Notes under the pieces: generated by a model
Seen by the model: the letters and a program-made list of their open reading frames with translations, nothing else
What the model was told of the DNA's origin: nothing
Database searches by the model: none
Assembly (NCBI GenBank): GCA_031178805.1
Contig: JAPSIJ010000007.1
Span: forward strand, 16,610-23,427
Direction of reading: 5' to 3'
DNA length: 6,818 nt
From: Cellulomonas sp.
GTDB lineage: Bacteria; Actinomycetota; Actinomycetes; Actinomycetales; Cellulomonadaceae
Shown here: positions 1 through 5,823 of the stretch, piece after piece
Layout: every line of letters begins with the position of its first letter
Position numbering within the stretch: position 1 is the first letter of the stretch
Made by a program: the position numbers and the translations under genes

Positions 1-1
1 C

Positions 2-2506
2 GGTGCCGGGACCGTCGGTGGGCGGGCCGAGGAGTTGTCCCGCCGGCCACGGGTGCTGCACGCCCCGACGCCCACCGACGACCCGCTCGACCTGCCGGCG
101 CTGCTGGTGGCCACCGTCCCGCTCGACCCGACCCGCCGCCGCGTCGCCCGCGGCCGCGCCACCGACGCGCTGCTCGACGTCGCCGCCGAGGTCTACGCGC
201 GGCTCGCCGCCGCCTGCGCCGCCGACGGCGAGGACCCGCTGGCGCTCGTGCCGGCGGGGCTGCCGGCCGGTGACGTGGACGCGGCGCTGCGGGGGCGGCT
301 CGTGGAGCGCCTCGCGGCGACGCCGCTGCTGGTGCCGGCGGCGGCGTCGGCGGGCGGGTCGGACGGAGCAGGTGGCTCGGGCCTGCCCGAGGGGTCGGCC
401 GCGGCGGACGGGCCGGGGGACGCGGACGGTGCGTTCGAGGGCTCCGCCGACCTGGTGGAGCCGCAGCGGGCCGTGGCGCTCGCGGGTCCCGCCGCGGCGG
501 ACGTCACCCGGGCGCTCGCGCCGTTCTTCGCGGGCCTCGTCGTCCTGCCCGAGGGCCGGCTGGCCGCGGCGCGGGCGCTCGGGGTCGAGCTCCGCGAGGT
601 CGCGGACGTGGTGGACGAGCTGCCGGCCGCCGCGGGGCTGTCGCCCGAGCGGTGGCGGGCGCTGTACGCCGCACTCGCACCCGCCGTCGCCGACCCGCTG
701 GTGCGGGAGTCGCTGGCCGGTCTGCCCGTCCCGCTGGCCGACGGCCGGGTCGTGCGCGGTGCGCGCGGGCTGCTGCTGCCGGTGGTGGCGGACGGTGGTG
801 CCGAGGGCGCGGGCGGGCCGGTGGCCGGGGCGCTCGCGACGCTGGGCCGCTGGGGCGTGCGCCTGGTGCACCCGGCCGCGGCGCACAACGTGCTGGAGCG
901 GCTGGGCGCGACGCCGGCCGACCCGGCCGCGCTGCTGGCGCACCCGGGGGTGCGGCAGGCGGTGCTGGACCAGGCCGGCGAGGACGACCTCGACGTGGCG
1001 GAGCAGGTCAGCGACGCGGTGCTGACGCTGGTGCGCGCTGCTGCGGGCGATGCGGGCGATGCCGCGGCCGCGGGCGACGCGGCCGATGCCGCGGGCCACG
1101 CGGCGGACGGCGGGCCCGTGCCGGTCCACCGGGCGCTGCTCGGCCTGCTCACGCTGCGGGCCGCGGACGACGAGCCCACCCCGGCCCACGGCCTGGTGCT
1201 GCCCGGCTCCGTCGCCGAGGCGCTGCTGGACCCGCGGGTGCTCGCGCCCGTCGACGCCGCCGCCGTCGAGCGGTGGGGCGCGGCGACGCTGACCGCCGTC
1301 GGCGTGCGGGCCGACCTCGTGCCGCTGCTCCTCACGGACGTCGTCGCCGGGACCGACGACCTCGGCGTGGCCGACGACGACGCGGACCTCATCACCGAGG
1401 CGCTCGACGGCTGGGACGACTACCGCGCGCACCTCGGGGCGACGCTGGGGGAGGGCGAGACGGTCGCCGAGGTCGTCGCCGTCGCGGACCTCGACGCCGT
1501 CGACCCGGGCGCCTGGCCGCGGGTCCTGGCGCACCTCGCCGAGCCCGGGCCGCTGCGCAGGGCGGTCGTCGAGTCGGTCCGGGCCGACGGCGGTACGGCC
1601 ACCGCCCCCGGGTACACCGCGTGGTGGCTGCGGCACCGGTCGGACCTGGGGCTGGGTGCGCCGTTCGCCGCGGCGGGGGCCTCGCCCGCGGTCGCGCGCC
1701 TGCTCCCGGCCGCGCCCGACGAGGTCGCCGGTCTGGATCCGGTCGTGCAGGCGGCGCTCGGCGGCGTGGACCGGCTGGCGGCGGTGCCCCCGGACGCGTG
1801 GAACGGGCTGCTGCGGACCGCGGCGCCCGTCGGCGGGCCCGTCGACGTGGCCCTGGCTGCCGCGGTGTGGTCGGCGTGGGCGGGGCTCGTCGCCGAGTCC
1901 GCGGCCGGGGGCGGCGCGGGTGGCGCGTCCGACGGCTCGACGGGCGGTGCCGGCGGGGGCGCGGACGTGCTCCCGGAGCTGGACGTGCTGCCTGCCCTGG
2001 TCGCGCCCGACCGCGTCGCGCTCGTGCACGCCGAGGACGCCGCCGTCGCCCCTGAGCCGATGTGGTGGCAGCGGACCGACGTGGCCGCGATGGTGCCCGC
2101 CACCGGCGCGGCCGAGCCGGAGGACCTGGCGGACGTCCTGGGCGTGCCGCTGGCGAGCGACCTCGCGGACGGTCGGGTCGCGGGAGACGACGGCGACGAC
2201 GCCGGCGCGCTCGCCGAGACCCCGTCCGCCGTCCGGCTGCTGCTGCCCCGGGCACCCGCGACGTGGGTCGAGCACGAGGCGCTGCGGGTCGACGGCGTCC
2301 CCGTCGACTGGTGGGTCGAGGGCTCCGGGCCGGCCGCGACCGTGCACGCCACCCACCTCGCCGGCCTCGCCCGCGGGCTCGCGCAGGCCGCCGGGGCGTG
2401 GCCGCTGCGGCACGCCGTCGAGCTGGCGCTCCTGGAGCCGGGCCGGGCCGCCGAGCTGGTCGTGGAGCAGGTCGCCGACCCCGGAGGCATGATGGACGGG
2501 CGATGA
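2..2506 (+). CDS. Sacsin N-terminal-ATPase-like (GHKL/Hsp90-type) protein, C-terminal part
   Basis: The frame is open from the left edge to a TGA at 2504-2506 and gives 834 visible residues, so the true start and N-terminus lie outside the window. A TTG at 35 could initiate, but the frame continues upstream of it in the same composition, so I treat the gene as 5'-partial. The visible part matches what I recall of the large actinobacterial proteins annotated as sacsin N-terminal-ATPase-like: an early VATVPLDPTRRRVARG segment, then alpha-helical Ala/Leu/Asp-rich modules with PFFAGLVVLPEGRLAAARALGVE, RWGVRLVHP and TAWWLRHRSDLG. The ATP-binding Bergerat fold that defines the family would be in the missing N-terminus, so the chaperone assignment is inference. 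No signal peptide or membrane segment is seen in the visible part, so it is probably cytoplasmic. Three Gly/Ala/Asp/Ser-rich stretches (about 344-455, 1037-1114 and 1901-1969) look like flexible linkers. It overlaps the MFS gene by 4 bases. Confidence 0.65.
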   Translation, partial: GAGTVGGRAEELSRRPRVLHAPTPTDDPLDLPALLVATVPLDPTRRRVARGRATDALLDVAAEVYARLAAACAADGEDPLALVPAGLPAGDVDAALRGRLVERLAATPLLVPAAASAGGSDGAGGSGLPEGSAAADGPGDADGAFEGSADLVEPQRAVALAGPAAADVTRALAPFFAGLVVLPEGRLAAARALGVELREVADVVDELPAAAGLSPERWRALYAALAPAVADPLVRESLAGLPVPLADGRVVRGARGLLLPVVADGGAEGAGGPVAGALATLGRWGVRLVHPAAAHNVLERLGATPADPAALLAHPGVRQAVLDQAGEDDLDVAEQVSDAVLTLVRAAAGDAGDAAAAGDAADAAGHAADGGPVPVHRALLGLLTLRAADDEPTPAHGLVLPGSVAEALLDPRVLAPVDAAAVERWGAATLTAVGVRADLVPLLLTDVVAGTDDLGVADDDADLITEALDGWDDYRAHLGATLGEGETVAEVVAVADLDAVDPGAWPRVLAHLAEPGPLRRAVVESVRADGGTATAPGYTAWWLRHRSDLGLGAPFAAAGASPAVARLLPAAPDEVAGLDPVVQAALGGVDRLAAVPPDAWNGLLRTAAPVGGPVDVALAAAVWSAWAGLVAESAAGGGAGGASDGSTGGAGGGADVLPELDVLPALVAPDRVALVHAEDAAVAPEPMWWQRTDVAAMVPATGAAEPEDLADVLGVPLASDLADGRVAGDDGDDAGALAETPSAVRLLLPRAPATWVEHEALRVDGVPVDWWVEGSGPAATVHATHLAGLARGLAQAAGAWPLRHAVELALLEPGRAAELVVEQVADPGGMMDGR
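1037..1114 (+). repeat. Low-complexity Ala/Gly/Asp tract with 9-bp tandem repeat
   Basis: This stretch inside the sacsin-like gene encodes 26 residues made only of Ala, Gly, Asp and one His (AAAGDAGDAAAAGDAADAAG and on). It starts with two exact tandem copies of TGCGGGCGA (1042-1050 and 1051-1059), followed by decayed GCGGGCGAC, GCGGCCGAT and GCGGGCCAC versions. The 9-base unit keeps the reading frame. It looks like an in-frame slippage-grown linker between folded modules and is probably variable in length between strains. Confidence 0.6.
2483..2487 (+). promoter_or_regulatory. Possible Shine-Dalgarno (GGAGG) for the MFS gene
   Basis: GGAGG lies in the end of the upstream gene, 15 bases before the ATG at 2503. 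That is farther than the usual 5-10 bases. Two ATGs in between (2489 and 2492) are in the upstream gene's frame and would yield only a few residues. Because the stop and start codons overlap (ATGA), reinitiation by ribosomes finishing the upstream gene may matter more than this site. Confidence 0.35.
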
Positions 2507-3732
2507 CCCGGAGCCTGCTCACCTCGGCCTACCTCCCCGCCCTGCTCTACGAGACGGGGCTGGGGGCGGTCACCCCGGTCATCGCGCTCGTGGCGGCCGG
2601 GATGGGCGCCGGGCTGGACCAGGCGGCGCTGATCGTGGCGCTGGTCGGCATCGGGCAGATCCTCGGCGACGTGCCCGCGGGCGCCCTCGCCGCCCGGGTC
2701 GGCGACCGGCGGGCGATGCTCGTCGCCGCGGCCGTCGCGTGCGTCGCGCTCGCCGTGTGCGCGCTCGCGCCGACGCTGCCGGTGCTCGCGGCCGGCGTGA
2801 CGCTGACCGGTGCCGCGTCCGCGGTGTTCCACCTCGCCCGGCAGGCGTACCTGACCGAGGTGGTGCCCGTCGTGAACCGGGCCCGCGCGCTGTCCACCCT
2901 CGGCGGGGTCTCGCGGATCGGCATCTTCCTCGGGCCGTTCCTCGGGGCGGGGGTGCTGCACCTGGGCGGACTGCGGTCGGTGTTCTGGCTCGCCGTCGGC
3001 ACCACCGTGGCCGCCGCCCTCGTCGTGGGGTTCGCGGCCGACATCGAGGACCGGCGGCCGGCCGGGGCGAGGGTCAAGCCGGCGGTGTCGACGCTGGAGC
3101 TCGTGCGGCGGCACCGGCGGCTGCTCGGCACGCTCGGGCTGGCGGTGGTGCTGGTCGGCGCGGTGCGGTCGACGCGCGGGGTCGTGCTGCCGCTGTGGTC
3201 GGAGCACCTGGGATTCGCGCCGGCGACGACCAGCCTGGTCTTCGGCATCTCCGGCGCCGTCGACATGCTGCTGTTCTACCCGTCGGGCAAGGTGATGGAC
3301 CGCTTCGGACGGCTGTGGGTGGCGGTGCCGTCGATGCTCGTGCTCGGCGGCGCCATCGCGGTGCTGCCGCTCACCGGCACCCTCACGGGGCTGACCGTGG
3401 TGGCGATGGTCATCGGGTTCGGCAACGGGATCGGCTCGGGCATCCTGATGACGCTGGGCGCCGACGTGGCCCCGCCGGAGTCCCGCGCGCAGTTCCTCGG
3501 CGTGTGGCGGGTCTTCCAGGACTCCGGGGCCGCTGCCGGGCCGCTGGTCGTCTCAGCGGTCGCCGCCGCGGGCAGCCTCGCCGCCGGCATCGTGACGATG
3601 GGCGCCGCCGGGCTGCTCGCCGCAGGTGCGCTGTCGGCGTGGGTGCCCCGGTGGTCCGAGCACGCGAACGGGCGGACCAGGGCCCGGGCCGCGGCCGCAC
3701 GGGCGGAGGCGGCCGCCCGGGCCGAGGGCTAG
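2503..3732 (+). CDS. Major facilitator superfamily (MFS) transporter
   Basis: A 409-residue integral membrane protein of typical MFS length. About twelve hydrophobic helices can be picked out, roughly at residues 14-33, 40-62, 72-90, 94-112, 138-156, 159-178, 208-226, 243-260, 270-290, 295-316, 342-362 and 363-381, with a basic central loop (about 182-207). The motif A loop after helix 8 is textbook (GKVMDRFGR, 262-270). The matching loop after helix 2 (GALAARVGDRR, 60-70) lacks the usual Asp. ADVAPPESRAQFLGVWRVFQD (320-340) resembles the conserved loop before helix 11 in drug-efflux-like MFS proteins. The substrate cannot be told; small-molecule export is a family-based guess. The ATG at 2503 was chosen because it overlaps the previous stop as ATGA and leads straight into helix 1; the frame stays open upstream, but only as a shadow of the preceding gene. 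The C-terminal tail (385-409) is Arg/Ala-rich and cytosolic. Confidence 0.9.
   Translation: MTRSLLTSAYLPALLYETGLGAVTPVIALVAAGMGAGLDQAALIVALVGIGQILGDVPAGALAARVGDRRAMLVAAAVACVALAVCALAPTLPVLAAGVTLTGAASAVFHLARQAYLTEVVPVVNRARALSTLGGVSRIGIFLGPFLGAGVLHLGGLRSVFWLAVGTTVAAALVVGFAADIEDRRPAGARVKPAVSTLELVRRHRRLLGTLGLAVVLVGAVRSTRGVVLPLWSEHLGFAPATTSLVFGISGAVDMLLFYPSGKVMDRFGRLWVAVPSMLVLGGAIAVLPLTGTLTGLTVVAMVIGFGNGIGSGILMTLGADVAPPESRAQFLGVWRVFQDSGAAAGPLVVSAVAAAGSLAAGIVTMGAAGLLAAGALSAWVPRWSEHANGRTRARAAAARAEAAARAEG
3681..3723. terminator. Strong hairpin at the convergent gene junction (possible bidirectional terminator)
   Basis: GGCCCGG (3681-3687) pairs with CCGGGCC (3717-3723), and GCGGCCGC (3691-3698) pairs with GCGGCCGC (3709-3716). 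This gives 15 G-C base pairs with a 3-base bulge (3688-3690) and a 10-base loop. It lies within the last codons of the MFS gene and ends 6 bases before its TAG. No U-tract follows in either direction, so it is not a classic intrinsic terminator. It could still pause polymerase for both converging transcripts, since the two stop codons are only 5 bases apart and leave no other room for a terminator. It may also simply reflect Ala/Arg codons. Confidence 0.35.
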
Positions 3733-3737
3733 GCGGC

Positions 3738-3980
3738 TCAGCGCCCGGTGTGGCGGCGCGTCCAGACGAGCCCGAGCCCGCCCAGCGCGGCCCCGACCGC
3801 GCAGGTCACGGTGCCGTGCGGGCCGACCGCACCGGTCAGCCACAGCACCAGCGCCACGACGAGGGCCACGAGCCACATGCCGATGCCGACGAGGAAGACG
3901 GGCCGCAGGCTCACCGGGACCGGCTCGGGGGCGGGCTTGCGCCGCTCCGGGCGCAGGGCGAGCTCGATGAAGGACGGCAC
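3738..3980 (-). CDS. DUF2530 family small membrane protein
   Basis: An 80-residue protein with a polar, basic N-terminus (PERRKPAPEPVPVSLRP) and two predicted membrane helices, about residues 28-49 (VFLVGIGMWLVALVVALVLW) and 57-74 (GTVTCAVGAALGGLGLVW), ending in a positively charged RRHTGR tail. Length, the two-helix hairpin, the VGIGMWLVALVVAL segment and the C-x2-G-x3-GGLGLVW-x-RR pattern fit the actinobacterial DUF2530 family, whose function is unknown. The start is GTG at 3980: an in-frame TAG lies only four codons upstream and there is no other start codon between them. No Shine-Dalgarno is present; a -10-like box 6 bases upstream suggests a leaderless mRNA. The gene converges with the MFS gene (5-base gap). 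It follows the HNH gene on the same strand after 26 bases. Confidence 0.8.
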   Translation of the reverse strand: MPSFIELALRPERRKPAPEPVPVSLRPVFLVGIGMWLVALVVALVLWLTGAVGPHGTVTCAVGAALGGLGLVWTRRHTGR

Positions 3981-3986
3981 CCCGAC

Positions 3987-3992
3987 AGCCTA
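3987..3992 (-). promoter_or_regulatory. Leaderless-type -10 box for the DUF2530 gene
   Basis: On the minus strand the sequence reads TAGGCT, then 6 bases (GTCGGG), then the GTG start codon. TANNNT at this distance puts the transcription start on the first base of the start codon. No Shine-Dalgarno fits between box and start, and no convincing -35 (TTGACA-like) hexamer is seen 17-18 bases further upstream. The promoter would overlap the last codons of the HNH gene. Confidence 0.5.
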
Positions 3993-4006
3993 GTGGGGGC
4001 GCCCGC

Positions 4007-5665
4007 TCACCACTGCGGGGCGGTGGCCGGCGGTGGGTCCGTGCGGGGCTCGGCGCCGGGGTCGGGGTCCCGGGCGGGCTCGGGGCGGGGCGCGTCGGCA
4101 CCGGTGGACACCGGGAGCGGGTCGCCCGGTCCGCCGGCTCCCGATTCCTCGGGTGCGTCGCGTCGGCCGGGTGCCGTCAGGTGCTCGGTCGGCGCGTCGG
4201 CCCCGGGCCGGGTGCGGTAGCGGTGGCCGGTGGGGTCGGTCCAGTCGTAGGTGCCGGGCTCGACCTGGCGCAGCGTCAGGCGCGTCTCGGTCTTGTGCCG
4301 GTGGTGGTGCCGGCACAGCGGGTCGAGGTTCGCGTGGCTGGTGCAGCCGGGAGCGCGGGCGGGGTCGTCCGGCCGGAACTCCTCGGTGTGGTCGAGGTCG
4401 CAGAGGTGCGCGGGCACCAGGCAGCCGGGCGCGACGCAGGTGCGGTCCCGGTGCCGGACGTGGTCGGCGAGCGCGGCGGGCGGCCGGTACCGGTCGCGTC
4501 CGACGTCGAGGACGGCCCCGGTGTGGTCGTCGGTGATGATCCGCCGCCAGGTCCCCCCGAGGGCGAGCGCGCGGGCCTGCACCGCGTCGAGCGGCCCGTG
4601 GCCCGCGAGCTCGGCGGGCTCGTCGTCCAGGTCGAGCAGGGTGGACAGCGCGACGGTGACGAACACGTGCGTCCGGGGGTCGGCCCGCCCGGGGGAGCCG
4701 TCGGCCGCGGCGTCGGGCGCGGCACCGTCCCCGCCACCCGGCGCCGGCGCAGCGGCGGCCGGCGCGGGCGCGGCCCCGCGCGCCAGCAGCAGGTCCACCA
4801 GCCCGTCGGCGCGCAGCTGCGCGAGGGTGCGCGGGTCGCCGGCCGCCCGGGCGGTGCGGGCGCACGCCTCGAGGGTGGTGTCGATCCGGAGGGCGTCGAC
4901 GGCGGGGAGGTGCACCCAGAACGACGCCATCCCGTCCGGCTCCGGGCTGGGGTGGCCGACGCGGCGGCGGTCGCGGGCGGCGTGGTGCCGCTCGGTGGCG
5001 TGCTCGGGGTCGACCTCGAGCAGCGCCCGCTCCACGTCGCGGCGGACCTGGCCGGTGCTGCGGTGCTCGGCCCGCGGCAGGACCCGCTCCTGGACGTCGC
5101 GGGCGACCTGCCAGTGCTGATCGTGCAGCCGGCTGGTGATGGCCTGCGCCCGCGGCGGGTCGATGCGGCCAGCCGCCAGCGCGTCACCGGTCTCGGGCAG
5201 CAGCGTGTCGAACGCGGTGCCGTCCCGGACCAGGGCCTCGCACTGCCGCGGCGACCGGTGGAGCCGCATGGAGAGCGACTGGCCCGCGACGGACGCGGCG
5301 GTCAGCGGCCGCCCGGCCTCGACGCGTCCCGGGGGCGGGCGCAGCTCGGGGCGCCGGGCCAGCGCGGCGGCGTACCGCGCCTGGAGTGCGTGCGCCCAGG
5401 CGGCCATCCGCGCGGCGGCGTGCACCACCTCGACGAGGTCGAACGCGGTGAGGGCCTCGGGGTCGAGCGCCTCGATCGCCTGCGCGAGGGGTGAGCCGGT
5501 CGCGGTGTCGGCCAGGGCCTCGCTGAGCGCGAACGGGTGACCGGCCGGCAGCGGGGTGGGCGCTGGTGCCGCCGGCTCGTCGGCGCCGACGGGCGCGAGC
5601 GGGCCGACGGCGGCGAGGAGCGCGGCCGACGGCGGGTCGGCGACGTCAGGCAGGTCAGCGGGCAT
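4007..5665 (-). CDS. DUF222 domain-containing HNH endonuclease-like protein
   Basis: A 552-residue protein. An Ala/Pro-rich N-terminus (1-55) is followed by a DUF222-type helical region (about 60-400) that includes the LALGGTWRRIITDDHTGAVL and DVGRDRYRPPAALADHVRHR segments usual just before the nuclease fold. The HNH domain is at about 405-460, with zinc-ligand candidates C410, C415, C422 and C451, the core D425-H426, N447 in ANLDPLC, and H453-H455 in CRHHHRHKT. All expected catalytic-type residues are present, so it may be an active, metal-dependent DNA nuclease. These proteins (13E12-repeat-like) are abundant in actinobacterial genomes, often in several copies, with unknown roles. A Pro/Ala/Gly-rich linker (about 297-330) interrupts DUF222, and the C-terminal tail (about 487-552) looks disordered. 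The ATG at 5665 is well bounded: an in-frame TAG lies four codons upstream. No Shine-Dalgarno is present. Confidence 0.9.
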   Translation of the reverse strand: MPADLPDVADPPSAALLAAVGPLAPVGADEPAAPAPTPLPAGHPFALSEALADTATGSPLAQAIEALDPEALTAFDLVEVVHAAARMAAWAHALQARYAAALARRPELRPPPGRVEAGRPLTAASVAGQSLSMRLHRSPRQCEALVRDGTAFDTLLPETGDALAAGRIDPPRAQAITSRLHDQHWQVARDVQERVLPRAEHRSTGQVRRDVERALLEVDPEHATERHHAARDRRRVGHPSPEPDGMASFWVHLPAVDALRIDTTLEACARTARAAGDPRTLAQLRADGLVDLLLARGAAPAPAAAAPAPGGGDGAAPDAAADGSPGRADPRTHVFVTVALSTLLDLDDEPAELAGHGPLDAVQARALALGGTWRRIITDDHTGAVLDVGRDRYRPPAALADHVRHRDRTCVAPGCLVPAHLCDLDHTEEFRPDDPARAPGCTSHANLDPLCRHHHRHKTETRLTLRQVEPGTYDWTDPTGHRYRTRPGADAPTEHLTAPGRRDAPEESGAGGPGDPLPVSTGADAPRPEPARDPDPGAEPRTDPPPATAPQW

Positions 5666-5671
5666 GCCGCG

Positions 5672-5677
5672 ACGCTA
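5672..5677 (-). promoter_or_regulatory. Leaderless-type -10 box for the DUF222-HNH gene
   Basis: On the minus strand TAGCGT is followed by 6 bases (CGCGGC) and then the ATG. This is the same geometry as at the DUF2530 gene: TANNNT, 6-base spacer, no Shine-Dalgarno, and the TAG of the box being an in-frame stop. It predicts a transcript starting at the A of the ATG. No recognisable -35 hexamer is seen at 17-18 bases. Confidence 0.5.
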
Positions 5678-5759
5678 GGAGCCGGCACGGACGCCCCGCG
5701 AGCGCCCGCCGCCCGGCCTGGGGACGACCGACGCGGCCGGCGGCTGTGGACGGCTCGAC

Positions 5760-5820
5760 GCCCGCCCGCCGAGCGGCCGAGCCCGTGAGCCCGCCCGCCG
5801 AGCGGCCGCAGGCCGAGCCC
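5760..5820. repeat. Imperfect tandem repeat after the EAL-HDOD gene
   Basis: Two direct copies share an exact 20-base core (5760-5779 and 5789-5808, GCCCGCCCGCCGAGCGGCCG). The core then continues into GAGCCC in both, giving units of 25 bases (5760-5784) and 32 bases (5789-5820), separated by GTGA. The longer unit differs by a 7-base insertion that forms a small palindrome (CGGCC-GCA-GGCCG when read across, 5804-5816). GGCTCG (5752-5757) and CGAGCC (5778-5783) also form a 6-base-pair inverted repeat. The array begins 3 bases after the EAL-HDOD stop codon, so folded RNA here could help end that transcript. The rest of the 158-base gap (5666-5823) shows only the HNH promoter. Confidence 0.65.
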
Positions 5821-5823
5821 CGG

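Noticed and set aside
35..37. TTG as the true start of the sacsin-like gene
   Set aside because: The frame is open back to the window edge with the same coding character, and the family's defining ATPase domain would have to lie upstream.
193..1395. Minus-strand open frame of about 400 codons inside the sacsin-like gene
   Set aside because: Ser/Ala/Thr/Pro-rich shadow of the plus-strand coding frame, with no domain signature.
652..2055. Plus-strand open frame of about 467 codons overlapping the sacsin-like gene in another frame
   Set aside because: Almost entirely Arg, Gly and Ala, as expected from reading G+C-rich codons out of frame.
1420..3207. Long open frame on the minus strand (about 595 codons) antisense to the sacsin-like and MFS genes
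   Set aside because: It spans two convincing plus-strand genes, encodes low-complexity Ser/Ala/Arg/Pro-rich protein with no recognisable domain, and is explained by stop-poor frames in very G+C-rich DNA.
4181..5494. Plus-strand open frame of about 437 codons antisense to the DUF222-HNH gene
   Set aside because: Gly/Arg/Val-rich composition typical of an antisense shadow; the minus-strand frame has clear DUF222 and HNH motifs.
5760..5808. Possible CRISPR-like repeat pair
   Set aside because: Only two copies with a 9-base spacing, no spacer-sized gap and no cas genes; it is a local tandem duplication.
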